64,000 nucleotides of DNA from Eretmocerus hayati (taxonomy: Eukaryota > Arthropoda > Insecta > Hymenoptera > Aphelinidae), in contig CM056743.1 in NCBI GenBank assembly GCA_029851415.1, forward strand, positions 74,111,186-74,175,185, written 5' to 3'. Positions 45,990-56,443 of the stretch are shown here, in pieces. The notes beneath the pieces are model-generated. The model was given only the letters and a program-made list of their open reading frames with translations. It was not told where the DNA came from and did no database searches. Made by a program: the position numbers and the translations under genes. The stretch's first letter is position 1; every line of letters starts with the position of its first letter.

Positions 45990-47081
45990 TCATAGCTCAG
46001 TCAGAGTGGGAAACTGGCTTTTCATGGGAGAATTCTGCTCCAGAAGGAGCTGGCGATCCAAGCGGAGCTCCTCCAGCTGGGAGCTTTGCTCCTCTATAAG
46101 TCTCTCGAGAGAGGATACACGTGCCAATAGGTGATCATCCACCTCGTTCACTGCTGGCGTGAGAGGTGGAGAGGGAGCGGCAACGTTTTGTCGCCTCACG
46201 AGAGATTTTATTTCGTCAAGCTCGTTCTGGAGTAGCGCATATTGATCATAAAAGAGGTCGAGAGTAGTATGCGCTATGGGTACCCATTTGGTGTCAGGAG
46301 AATCCGTCGCCGTCGAAGTTGGTGATGTTGCAGGCCGTTCCGAGACGTTGAGGCTGTTGCTCTCCGTCGACCGTACAACGTGGCCAAGTGGTGGTGTAGT
46401 TTTCGAGATGGGGCTGTTGCTCTCCATCGGCCCGACAGCGTGGCCAAGAGGAGGTGTAGTGAGCAGCGACTGGGTGGTAGTGGTGGGCCGCGTATCTGTT
46501 TGCTGCTTCCGAATATTCGCGGGCTCTATACCGGTGGACTGGCGGGAGGTGGCACCACATGACGGAGACGAAGCAGCGGGCGATAGAGTACCCCCCGCTA
46601 GAGCAAGCTGTAGACTCCCGGAGTTGAATAGAGAGGCGTTGGTGGTAGGGGGCTCTGCGCTGCGGCCCGCGGCGGTGGTATGCGGAGCGGGGGGAGATAG
46701 TGCTGATGCAGCATGCGAGCTGAGCCATGTGTGTGAGATGGGCTGATTACTCACACGTCTATGCGAGCTAGTATTCTCCTTCTTTCTCTCTCTGACTGTT
46801 TGCGTGCTGAGGCGAGAAGTCGAAGTCGTCTGCTTCGATGCACTTGATGATGATTGCGCGGCTGGAATTTTGCTCACCTGCAGACATTTTCCGCATGTCA
46901 CTGCTCCTTGAGATGATTTCGAGCACTTGACATGTGCTGATCTTTTGCAAATGCCGCATTCTCTGCTGCCCGCGCGTAAGGTGTTGTTGCAGACGCAGCA
47001 GGTGTTGTCGCTCATCGTGCAGCAGACAGCAAGACAGCGAAGCAGGCCAGCGTAGCAGACGACCTCCGAGCATGCGCACAA
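45990..47081 (-). pseudogene. Family A N-terminal protein: PHD-like finger, coiled coil (copy 2)
   Basis: The zinc finger shows CCVCNNTLRAGSRECGIC and HVKCSKSS...CGKC (residues 25-65). A long Ser/Thr/Pro-rich linker includes a duplicated TPPLGH stretch (about 210-245). The coiled coil (about 290-360) has RVSSLERLIEEQSSQLEELR. The frame ends at TGA 45990, but the same frame continues for another 600 codons, so this is one nonsense mutation in a fused protein, not a natural end. Copy 1 is open at the aligned place. Confidence 0.75.
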
Positions 47082-47309
47082 AGCTCACTTCCGGCGCCAG
47101 GCACTGCCAACTCGATGTCGTTGTTGGAGTTGCAGAATTGGAATTATTCCTCCCAGGCTCGAGCAGGAGCCATGCAGTGATGCTCCAGTGGTATGAGCCT
47201 GCAGGAGGAAGTCCAATCTGCAAAAAAGCGCCACTCGGGACGACATTTTGATGGTTAAAGAGTTGTTCAAGCACGGAGCGATGTTAATGCGTGTGGAAAC
47301 ACTTACCGC

Positions 47310-47312
47310 GAG

Positions 47313-47411
<99 letters not shown>

Positions 47412-47429
47412 AGGGAGAGAGAGAGAGAT
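47310..47429 (+). repeat. Long (GA)n microsatellite
   Basis: About 110 bases of almost pure GA, the longest tract in the window. Family A copy 2 lies on its left and an R1-like 3' stub on its right. Confidence 0.95.
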
Positions 47430-47497
47430 GTTCTGTCATCAGATTTTTCCTCATATTCCACTTAAAAAAAAAAAAAAAAAAAAAAGTGAGAGAGAGA
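47430..47497 (+). mobile_element. R1-like 3'-end stub with poly-A in the GA tract
   Basis: About 35 bases (TGTTCTGTCATCAGATTTTT to ATTCCACTT) end in about 22 A followed by GTGAGAGAGAG. The layout copies the 3' ends at 3233 and 8639, so this is probably a very short 5'-truncated insertion into the same tract. The parent element is not identified. Confidence 0.5.
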
Positions 47498-47499
47498 CC

Positions 47500-47770
47500 C
47501 CGTATCGGGATTTGAGTGTGACCTCCGGGCTGCACTTGGAGCTTGAGGGAGTGATGCCCCTACGAACCCGAGTCCTACACTCACACTTACACAAACTATA
47601 CCCTACATGCACCATACTTACGCCTGTTCAAGCATGACACGGATATGCCAACATTATACAGAACACACATCACACAAAACACCACATCCGTGTTGGTCTG
47701 GCCCGGGGTCGGCCAGCATGCGATTCCAGGCCCTGGAAAAAAGAAGAAAGAAGATGATGTCCAGCATTGA
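47500..47770. other. Unassigned segment before B1 copy 2
   Basis: No gene seen. It ends CCAGGCCCTGGAAAAAAGAAG, which could be another retroelement tail. Confidence 0.4.
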
Positions 47771-47831
47771 CGGCAAGAATTCCCCAAATAAAGCGGGGCC
47801 CCATTCGGATCTTGGGGAAGGGGGGGCTCAC

Positions 47832-49340
47832 GATGCAAAACGCGCCACCAGTGGCACACTTGGCTGGTGAAATCACGCGTACCGCTATAAGCGATGAAAA
47901 TACGCTGCAGGTGGAAGGAGTGGGAGAGAAAAACTCACACCATGGAGAAGCTGAGCTCACCCGTAATAGAAAGAGAAAGGGCCCGAGTGACGGAGCAGAG
48001 AAGCGAGTGCTCAAACAATCAAAGCTCACATTTCCGAGCCAACGAGGGATGAACGCGAAGGTTGCAGCAGAAGCACGAGAGGCGGCACAGAAGCTGCTGA
48101 AGATCAACCCCGCAATCAGTATCCAGATCACGCAACCCAGCATCGAGCTTGATGACGCCGTCAACTTGAGCTCAGGTTTGAGCGACCCCGACACTACTAT
48201 TGGTTCTCAGGAGAACAGAACAATCCTTACTCCTGGAAACGGTTTGCACGAGAGGGGAGTGCACGATGAGGTTCCTGATGGAATGGAGATTGACCACATC
48301 CCCTCAACCAGAGATGCGGCACGACAGAGGAGTGGAAACGAAGCAGGCGATCTCATGGGGAAATGGGAATACCTGGAAACGTGCCGGGAAGAGACGGAGG
48401 TGAAGACATATCTCCTCCTCGAACACTCAAACTTGGTTATAGGAATAGCCGAGTCCTTTCCAGCAATCCAAAAGGAACCAAGGGTGACATCTAAGAGCTC
48501 AAGAAGGCAGGCCACGCGCTCGAAGGCCTACTCGCGACAGACAAGGCGAAGCGGGCTGCTTTCGAAACATCGCTGCTCGAAACGGAAAATACCCTGATAG
48601 CGAGGAGAAACGTGCAGCCTCCGACCATTAAAAAACCGGCCCCGCCAGGTAGTGGCTTCTGGGGAAGAGAGACAGGGAAACCGGAATCGCGACCGGGGCA
48701 ACAGTGCGGTACGAAGGGGACGCGACGTGAACCTCCACCGGGAGGTCTCGATACACCGCGCTCGACATCGACTCCCACCATGGCGAAGCATGACGGGACT
48801 TGGCAGGAGGTGGTATCGAAAAAGAATGCGGAAAGGGCGAAGAAGAGCGGTAGAACAAATGGCACCGCTGGGAAGAAGGCGAAGATGAAGCCAAAAAGGG
48901 TGAAGCCCGAAGCCGTCCTCGTTACGGCCAACCAAGGTGTGCTAACCTACGCAGACATGCTGCGCTGGATAAAAACGGATGACCTCAATGAAGAAGTGGG
49001 CTCTAAGGTCACAGGCATCCGCAAGATCCAGGAAGGCCAAGTCCTCCTTCTGCTCAAGAAGGGCACCGACGCTGCCGGCGTCAAGGCAGCTTTGGCACCA
49101 GTCGTCGGACAAGAAGGAGCTGTCCACTGTCTAGCGAATAGTACGACCCTCGAGGTGCTCGGAATCGACTACAATGTCGACAAAACCAAAGTCCGGGATG
49201 ACCTCACAAAGGCCATACCAGAGAACGAGAAGGAAGCCGTTGTAGTCAAGTCGTTGCGGGGCGGCTACCGCGGTACCCAAACGGCGGTCGTCTCGATCCC
49301 AACAAGACTGGCCCACCACCTCCTGGGCTGGAAGGAGCCC
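47832..49340 (+). pseudogene. B1 ORF1, copy 2, truncated
   Basis: ATG 47832 starts MQNAPPVAHLAGEIT. The first frame runs to 48597 and, unlike copy 1, is uninterrupted at the QSK site. The second frame (coding from about 48520 past 48612) carries the basic linker and central domain and is cut by the deletion before any zinc knuckle. The frame break and TAA between the two halves are identical to copy 1, and about 240 bases here differ from copy 1 at a single position, far less than in flanking sequence. Confidence 0.8.
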
Positions 49341-50226
49341 TGAAATACCTCGGCGTATGGCTTGACGACGAGTGGTCGTTCAAGAAGCACATCCAGGAGG
49401 CCGCCCAGAGAGCGAGCAGGATCGATGCGGCGCTTCAGCGGCTGATGCCGGATATCGGGGGACCCAAGGAAAAGAGGCGCGCACTTCTCAAAACCGTCAG
49501 CACCTCCCTCATGCTCTACGGTGCACCCGTGTGAGGAAAGAGAGTAGAGAAGACCATCATCGAGAAGAGGATGGGGCCTGTCTACCGGAGAGCCGCTCTG
49601 AGGAGCATTCGTGCCTAGCGCACCGTGTCAGGAGATGCAGCTTGCGTGTTGGCGGGGATGCCGCCCATCCACTTGCTCGTCGCAGAGCGAGTGAGAATCT
49701 GGGACCGGCAAAAAGTGATCGGCGCCGAACGTGTGCTCACCCCAACGATCAAGGAGATCATCCGCGACAACGAGATGGAAAACACTCTTGAGCAGTGACA
49801 AACTGAGTGGGATGCGCCATTTGCAAATGGCAGATGGACGCAACGGCTGATCCGTCACGTAGCCAAATGGACGGAATGCACCAACGGAGAGATAGACTAC
49901 TGGACAACGCAGCCACTGAGTGACCACGGTTGCTTCGGTGCCTACCTGACCCTGTTCAAGGAGGGGACATCCCCAGCATGTCAGTCATGCGGGGGCAACT
50001 GGGATGACGCTGAACACGCCCTGTTTACGTGCAATGACACCCAAAGAGAGCGCGCCGAGTTGGATGAACGGCTGGGTGCTCAACTCACACCTGAGAACCT
50101 CGTCCCGTACTTGCTCCGCAATTAAGAGACATGGGATAGAGTCACCGAATACATCCAGCTGGTGATGACCCGTAAGGAGGAGAAAGAGAGGAAAGTGAGG
50201 CGCCTCGAAGCAGGCGAATTACACTG
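49341..50226 (+). pseudogene. B1 ORF2 C-terminal part, copy 2
   Basis: Begins LKYLGVWLDDEWSFKKH, after the RT core. At least four stops relative to copy 1: TGA for Trp near 49532, TAG for Tyr near 49617, TGA near 49797 and TAA near 50123. The C-terminal CCHC knuckle (CQSCGGNWDDAEHALFTC) is intact, showing that the Phe in copy 1 is a mutation. Confidence 0.8.
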
Positions 50227-50718
50227 AGTCTGCCGATTGAAACAGAAGAGGTCCAGATGATTCTACGAGGGATATGATGCCTTGAAGAGGGGAGAAAGAA
50301 AGAAGAAGAGAGAAGAAAGAAGGAAGAGAGGGAACAATAAAGAATGGAGATAGAAGATGCCGACAAGTGGCCGAAGAGAGAAGATGGAGAAGAGGAACGC
50401 TCGTAACCGAGCGCGAGACATGCCGCTCGTCCTGAAGTAATGCTCACGCGGTTCCTGGCTGAGATGGTAGATGCAGGTGGATCTCCTTCTTGATTGCCCG
50501 ATGCCCTAGGTATCGGACATCAAGGGGAGAGGGATATCACACGGCCGGGCCCACCTCTCGGTGGGCCCTACCAAAACCCGTGTCCTGTCTGGTATGGCCT
50601 GCGTGTGCTATGCGTAGTCCACGTAAGCAGAACCAGTCCGGTGTCTGGGGACGGATCCGAAAGATCTTGAGGCAGATTTTGCCCTCTAACCACCTTAAAA
50701 AAAATAAATATAAAAAAA

Positions 50719-51250
50719 AGTGAGGCGCCTCGAAGCAGGCGAATCACAGTGAGTCTGCTGATTCAAACAGAAGTGGTCCAATAGTTCCAGGAGGAATATG
50801 ATGGACTGGAGAGGAAAGAAAGGAGAAAGAAGAGAGTAGAAAGAAGACTGAAGAGGGAAGGAAGAAGAGAGAAGATCGAAGATCGAAGAAAGAAGAAAGA
50901 AGAATGAAGAATGAAGAGATGGAAGAAGATCGAAGGAAGAGAAATAACACCTGCAAGTCGCGAGGAGAGAGACGCTCGAGCCTGAGCGCGAGACGCCGCC
51001 GGTCTTGAAGTAATGCTCACGCGGTCCCATGGCCGGATAAGTAAGTTGGTGGATCTCTTCCCTGTCCCATGGCCGGCGCCAACGGAGAAGGAAGAGAGGG
51101 TTTACCTGGTTCGGATGGCCGTATCGATGCGGATTCCAGCCCGGGACTGTTGGGGAGGTGCTGGCCAGCTGTGTTTGGCTGACCGGTGCCTCTCCTCCGT
51201 ACATCGCAGCGTTTTCGCGCTCCAACCACCTAAAGAAAGAGAGAGAAAGA
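50719..51250 (+). mobile_element. B2 subfamily 3' fragment
   Basis: Starts in the last ORF2 codons (VRRLEAGESQ, stop near 50750), directly after the A-rich tail of B1 copy 2. It carries the B2 3' UTR with ATCGAAG repeats and ends CCAACCACCTAAAG before AGAGAGAGAAAGAG. Matches 2735-3233. Confidence 0.85.
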
Positions 51251-51281
51251 GCTAGAACTAAGAGGACAAGACAGAGAAGGA

Positions 51282-51535
51282 ATGTATAGAATCACTGAGA
51301 TGAGCAAGAGAGATCAAGATAGACAAATAGCCGTCACCAAGATAAGAGAATCCACATATTGCAATGAGCTGAAGAATTGGCTGCTAGAGGGAAGAATGGA
51401 GAGACGTGTGGACCCAAGAGACGAGAAAGTAAAGGGGAATCTGAGAACGATAGTTAGATTAAGATTAGGAAATGAGGCAAGGTATAATCAGTACTGGAGA
51501 GAGTAGGAGGACAGACATTGCAGATGGCAGTCCAT
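51282..51535 (+). pseudogene. C-terminal fragment of another LINE ORF2
   Basis: 74 codons with LRTIVRLRLGNEARYNQYWRE, stop at 51504, and EDRHCRW in frame after it. This 'RLGNE..G..YW...E..CR' pattern is typical of the region before the C-terminal zinc knuckle in LINE proteins I associate with ants and wasps. It ends abruptly where minus-strand Gypsy-like sequence starts. Confidence 0.5.
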
Positions 51536-51784
51536 GCCCAGTAACGTGTCATGATTTGCATGATCTTGCATCACGATAATTCGAGATTGGCCATCGGTCT
51601 CAGTAGTTACTCTCAGCAGCACCACAGCCGGAGTCACGCTCTTTCTCATTGTATTCTCGAGATAGCCCGTCTGTCTATGAATCCTTTCTTCATAATTTTT
51701 GGGGAATTTCGATCCAACCATAGACACTCGAGCTCCTGGGCCATATGAAGCTGCAAAACATCGTCCCCCGAGCACCACTTCCAC
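51488..51784 (-). pseudogene. Gypsy-like aspartic protease remnant
   Basis: 98 codons ending near a fused junction. GARVSMVGSKF and TLLGMDCHLQ correspond to the active-site and C-terminal (LLGMD) parts of a retroviral-type protease, but the expected catalytic D-S/T-G is lost (YGPGARVS). It follows the decayed gag of the same element on the minus strand. RT and integrase are absent. Confidence 0.55.
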
Positions 51785-53527
51785 TTAGTTCCCGAGTACG
51801 GGCTTCATCTCCGGTCCACTGTCCAGTTCTTGAGTATTCCATGGCACCACGTACGCCACCATACAATATTCCGGGGACACATGTCCGACTCGTCCGTTGT
51901 CAAAACTCCAAGCTCCAGTTACTCCAGCTCTCGGAAATCTCGACTGTTGACACGACCTCCTCATCCTCCATGAATTTGAGTCACGCTTGATGATTCTTGG
52001 AAGCGTTGGTGGCCTCACCAGTCCCCAGCTTTGGATATATTCCGTGTCTCCTGTTCTATGGTGGGTCCGCATGGTCCGTTGTACCAGTCTGTCCCGCTAT
52101 GGAGAGAAATTCATCAGCCAACGCTGAGTCTTCCACAGCGATAATCCGCAGCGCGCCGAGCGTGAAGAGCTTCTTGGCCTCTTTCCGCCCATGCATAATC
52201 CGATCAGCTTCTGCCCCAGTATACCGTCCCCACACTCTCCCCGTCCCTGGGGTCTATTCATCCACAATCACCTGCCGCCTTGTAGGTCTTCCCCAACTCG
52301 ACCGACCCCACTTTCGTTGTCTTGCTCTCACTGATTAGGGTTTTTTCCGGACTGACCCTCCACCATACTGTCCCCACGGTTCTCGGGTCCCCGGACCCTT
52401 GGTGCTCTCATCCGACCGCTAGCCACACCTTTCTCAAGATTCCCGGATTTCTCGGCTCATGGCTTAGCCGGCCACGTTCGATCCACATCATCCCCTACCA
52501 GTCTCCGAAGTCCCTCGAGTTCCTCTTTGTTTGGACATGCTTCTCTCAGCAAGCCTTTCACAAGGCCCGCGGGTTCCCCCTCATCTCCGGGCACTTATCA
52601 CCCAGCAAGCCTCCCAGAAGACTCGCGGGCTTCTCGTCGATTACCGAGAGTTTTCCCATCTAGGTGGGGGCATAGAACTCGGGTCTCTTTGGGCCTCCGC
52701 TTGCGCATTTCCCAAATACTCGAGTCTACACTTACAGTCTGGGCAAGTCTGCAGCGTCCCACATTATTGGATAATTGGCACTTGTGCTTTGCCGGAGTGG
52801 TAGCATCAGCTGCTGCTCGCGCTGCTTTCGGCCATTCGTTTGTCGTATGCCCCACCGCAGAGCATTCATAGCACTGTCTTGTCGGGCATTTATACGCAAA
52901 GTGGTCTGGTCTGTTGCAATTGACGCACAAGCCCTCGGCAAACTGTTCTTCTCTGACCGCTCTGTCCACTTCCGGTCGCACCTGACCACTGTCTGTCTGT
53001 CTCCGCGGTCCATATCCTGGTTGCGGAAAGTATGGATACCGGGGATGAGCCAGAGGCCATTGTGCGGCGTCCGGGCTCCAGGGTGCGAGGGGGGCAGGCA
53101 AAGGTTGGGGGTTAAGTGGAAGCGTTTCGCTGCATCGGGTCCATCGATGGGGTAGTGTGTGTCGGTATACTACCCGACAGAGCCTGGTTCTGCTCATTCC
53201 TCGTCCCACACGCAAAATAGTAAATGACGCGTATGCGTGCCCCATGGGCGATGCTTATGCGCATCGCCGCCGGAGTCGCTGTGCCGTGAGCCCTGACGTT
53301 CCCTTTCTACGGCCCCGCGGGATCATCTGTATTGGGCCGCGGAAGGGATGCTCTGCGGCATCGCCAGGCGATGTAAAATCGCAGCACTTGGCGATGCCCG
53401 AATTTTGGGCCGGCTCTGTAGCTCTTGCAACTGCAACTACTCCGATGTGAAAGTGTGTGCGTACGTCAGTGTAAGGCCTGCGGGCAAGCGGCTTATATAT
53501 GAGTTTTCTTCAACGTTTTAGAAAGAA

Positions 53528-53590
53528 GTCCGTGGTCGAATGGTGCAGGCTTGGACTGACAATTACGGGTTCGTGGGTTCGAACCCCATC
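53528..53590 (+). other. tRNA-like Pol III box A/B unit in left arm
   Basis: TGGTCGAATGG (53533) fits box A and GGTTCGAACC (53576) fits box B, with a T-arm GTGGG/CCCAT. The anticodon and acceptor stems do not form, so this is not a functional tRNA but a tRNA-derived promoter unit. Confidence 0.55.
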
Positions 53591-54518
53591 AAATTAAAAT
53601 TTTTTTTGGCTTTTTTTTAAAATCATGATCAATTTTTTTTTTTTTTTAATACAATTACACCGCACAACGAAATATTGAGTGACAGATAGTACTGGATTGA
53701 AAGGTTAATTCCATTCATGATGTAGAGGCAATTTCATTATATTTTTAAAAATCCAAATTATCGGAAGGGGATTTCGGGTTTCGAAATCCTTCAGATCAAT
53801 AATAGAAATGAACGAATATTCATCCAGATCTAGTGTGATAAACATGAGTGGTAAGATTTCCTCTGATTGAACACGTATCAAATGAATTTGGTGAAGTAGC
53901 TTGTTGTAGATGATTCAAATTCCCCTGAAAGGAAATCTTGTAAAAGTAACTCAAAATATGAGAAAAGAATTCTATCTGAAATTCAATTTTTTGCCCATAT
54001 CTTCCTGTACAACTAATCTATCCACCTTTTAATGAATCAGAGAGATACTCTTTCAGAATTCTACATTGATTTGTTGAAACCGAATTTGACTCAACCACGT
54101 TTGAGCCTAATTAAATTTCAATTCTCCTTCTAAAAATCCAATATCCCCCAGAATATCCATTCTCATCATCTTTAAACCAACTATATGAAAATTTGCATTG
54201 ATATTGGTAGGTTATCTTACCAAATTCATTTGATACGTGTTCAATCAGAGGAAACCTTTATACCACTCACGTTTATCACACTAGATCGGAAAGAATATTC
54301 ATTCATTCCTGTTATTGATCTGAAGGATTTCGAAACCCGAAATCCCCTTCCGATAATTTGGATTTTTAAAAATATAATGAAATTGCCTCTCCATCATGAA
54401 TGGAACTAACCTTTCAATCCAGTACTATCTGTCACTCAATATTTCGTTGTGCGGTGTAATTGTATTGAAGAAAAATTGATTATGATTTTAAAAAAAAAGC
54501 CAAACAAAATTTTATTAT

Positions 54519-54582
54519 AATGGGGTTCGAACCCACGAACCCGTGATTGTCAGTCCAAGCCTGCACCATTCGACCACGGACT
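54519..54582 (-). other. tRNA-like Pol III box A/B unit in right arm
   Basis: Inverted partner of the 53528 unit, with box B at about 54524-54533 and box A at 54566-54576. The two units face each other across the spacer. Confidence 0.55.
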
Positions 54583-56443
54583 TCTTTCTAAAACGTTGAA
54601 GAAAACTCATATATGAGCCGCTTGCCCGCAGGCTTTACACTGACGTACGCACACACTTTTACCTCGGAGTAGTTGCAGTTGCAAGAGCTACAGAGCCGGC
54701 CCAAAATTCGGGCATCGCCAAGTGCTGCGATTTTACATCGCCTGGCGATGCCGCAGAGCATCCCTTCCGCGGCCCAATACAGATGATCCCGCGGGGCCGT
54801 AGAAAGGGAACGTCAGGGCTTACGGCACAGCGACTCCGGCGGCGATGCGCATAAGCATCGCCCATGGGGCGCGCATACGCGTCATTTACTATTTTGCGTG
54901 CATTCTTGTCAGCTTGCCCTCTATTTCGATTCTGATTAGAGTTTCGGGTGTTCTGAGCAGGCTTATGTAATTCTGGCTTCGTAAGCTTCAGTTCGCCAAT
55001 CTCAGTCTTTCCCGGTTCTTTCTCCCGAAAAGCTTGGCCAGCTCCTCGGAAAGCAGCCCCAGTTATGCGTGCTACATCTTTCGATGGAGGTGCCGCATAC
55101 GTCCAAGTTCTTGTCCTTCTCGAAGTTCTTCCCATGATACTGGATGTCGTCCAGCGTCTGAATGCATTCTGTGTGCAAGTATCCACGCAACTCAGGTGGT
55201 AGATTCTAACGCTCGATTTCGAGGACGTTTCGGTCGCGTGGTGGCCTCTTGAAATGACCCAAGATTATTTCATTACACGCCAAATCTTTGGCACCTTTCT
55301 CCCTTCGAGCCTGGGTCCGTCGCAACAACTCGTTCATCAAGTCCTGACGGTCCAAATCGCCGACATACTGGTCCTTAAAGGATCGTTTGAAATCTGACCA
55401 GTCCTGAAATTTGTCTCAATGAGTCCTATACCAATGATAATCATCCCTCGTCAATGTTATTGGCACTGCCGAGAGCATTTCGGCATCAGATACCGATAAC
55501 ATGCGTCTGCGATCTTTGAGGTGGGCCAGAACATACTCTGGTCCATCCTCGTCACCATCGCCGAAGCTAATTTCCACGCTCTGCAGCATACTCATTATTT
55601 GGAACACCCGTCCCGTGACCTGGTCAGCACGACTCGAGTTCGATTCATCGTCCGAAGGGGCATAGTCAGAATTGCTGCTGCTGTCACGCCCGCGGTCTCT
55701 CTGTCCAACGCATCTGTCCCTACACGAGTCTCTCCACCCGCGCCGTCTGCCTCTGTGCCTCGATCGATGCGAGTCCGGGTCTGTATGTGATCCCCTATGA
55801 CGCCGTGAATTCTGCGGAGTTGAATTGTTTCAGGAACTGTCCTGACGATTATTACGACAACGATCACGACCATCCTTCGAGTGACGCTGATCCACGTGTT
55901 CCCCTGATTCCCGTCCACGTTCGTTCCGGTGTCCTTGGGAGGGATTTCTGCGTCCCCAGGTCCCTCGAGGATGGTCTGGTTCTCTCTGAGAATGAGACTA
56001 AGCCGAGCCCGGCTACGTCTGCTCTCACCAGAGAGGTCACGTCCGCGCTGGATTCGATCCGGTTCAATTCGTTGACGTTAGCAGCCTCGAGGGCGTGCTT
56101 TTCCTTCTCGAGCCTGCTCTGGCTTATCGCGGGGGCTGCCCACCGGTGGTTCGAGAGACCCCTGGTCCGTGTTCAAGTCCCTAACATGGTGTGGATGCTG
56201 ATGAGGATGCTCCCTGTGCTCAGGTGCCTGCACTGGATCAACAACCGAGCGTTGGCTCGCAGGCGCATGCTTCTCTTGCCGCGGGCATGCACCAGCATAA
56301 TAGTTCTGGTTGCGTTGTGCTTGGAAACGCCCGATGCCATTGTAAACAGCCGCCCGCGCCGTATAGCTACGTCCACTAGCTAACCATTCTGGAACACAAT
56401 CCGTTTTCGCCGACTTCCGACTCCTTCTTGCCTTCTCCCCCAT

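Larger units (their letters stand above)
42480..47308 (-). mobile_element. Family A non-LTR retrotransposon, copy 2, near full length
   Basis: Complete order on the minus strand: 5' leader beginning at a (GA)n tract (about 47308), zinc finger, coiled coil, FP-like domain, endonuclease, RT and a short 3' UTR. The ORF1-type and endonuclease parts share one frame (47081-44088), interrupted by one TGA at 45990. The RT lies in other frames after shifts near 44095 and 43400. The 3' limit is set only loosely, after the stop at 42531. Confidence 0.85.
47775..50706 (+). mobile_element. R1-like element B1, copy 2, with 2.4-kb internal deletion
   Basis: Aligns with 3285-8645 except that sequence matching 4843-7281 is missing. 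The join is at about 49340 (GGAAGGAGCC to CTGAAATACC) with one or two bases of microhomology. ORF1 lacks its zinc knuckles; the endonuclease and catalytic RT are gone. The 3' UTR and its hairpin are kept, ending CTAACCACCTT plus an A-rich tail. Confidence 0.88.
53209..54900. mobile_element. Foldback element, 1.7 kb, with 680-bp inverted arms
   Basis: Arms 53209-53892 and 54220-54900 are nearly perfect inverted repeats around a spacer of about 327 bases. Termini CACGCAAAATAGTAAATGACG match the first 13 bases of the 19373 foldback element. CA flanks both ends. Imperfect CATTCCTCGTC / CATTCTTGTCA words also lie outside, so a longer duplication is possible. No transposase; the superfamily is unknown. 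Confidence 0.82.
51530..56443 (-). mobile_element. Decayed Gypsy-like element, gag and protease only, split by foldback insertion
   Basis: Minus-strand gag-to-protease remains run from about 56443 to 51530, interrupted by the foldback element at 53209-54900. No LTRs or pol are found. Stops and shifts are frequent, so it is old. Confidence 0.65.
52598..56443 (-). pseudogene. Gypsy-like gag, fragmented
   Basis: The N-terminal part at 56443-56078 starts MGEKARRSRKSAKTD. The capsid-type region at 55607-55000 (DWSDFKRSFKDQYVG, MNELLRRTQARREKG, LGHFKRPPRDR, NLPPELRGYLHTEC across several frames) fits the retrotransposon gag family. After the foldback insertion the tail continues at 53205-52598 with zinc knuckles CVNCNRPDHFAYKC and CYECSAVGHTTNEW; the last Cys of the second is replaced by Trp. 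At least four frame changes or stops. It would have formed the particle; it is now dead. Confidence 0.65.

Noticed and set aside
52322..52871. Long + strand ORFs over the gag remnant
   Set aside because: They are antisense to clear zinc-knuckle coding sequence and have no motifs of their own.
53528..53590. Functional tRNA gene
   Set aside because: Box A, box B and T-arm are present, but acceptor and anticodon stems do not pair and the unit sits in a transposon arm.
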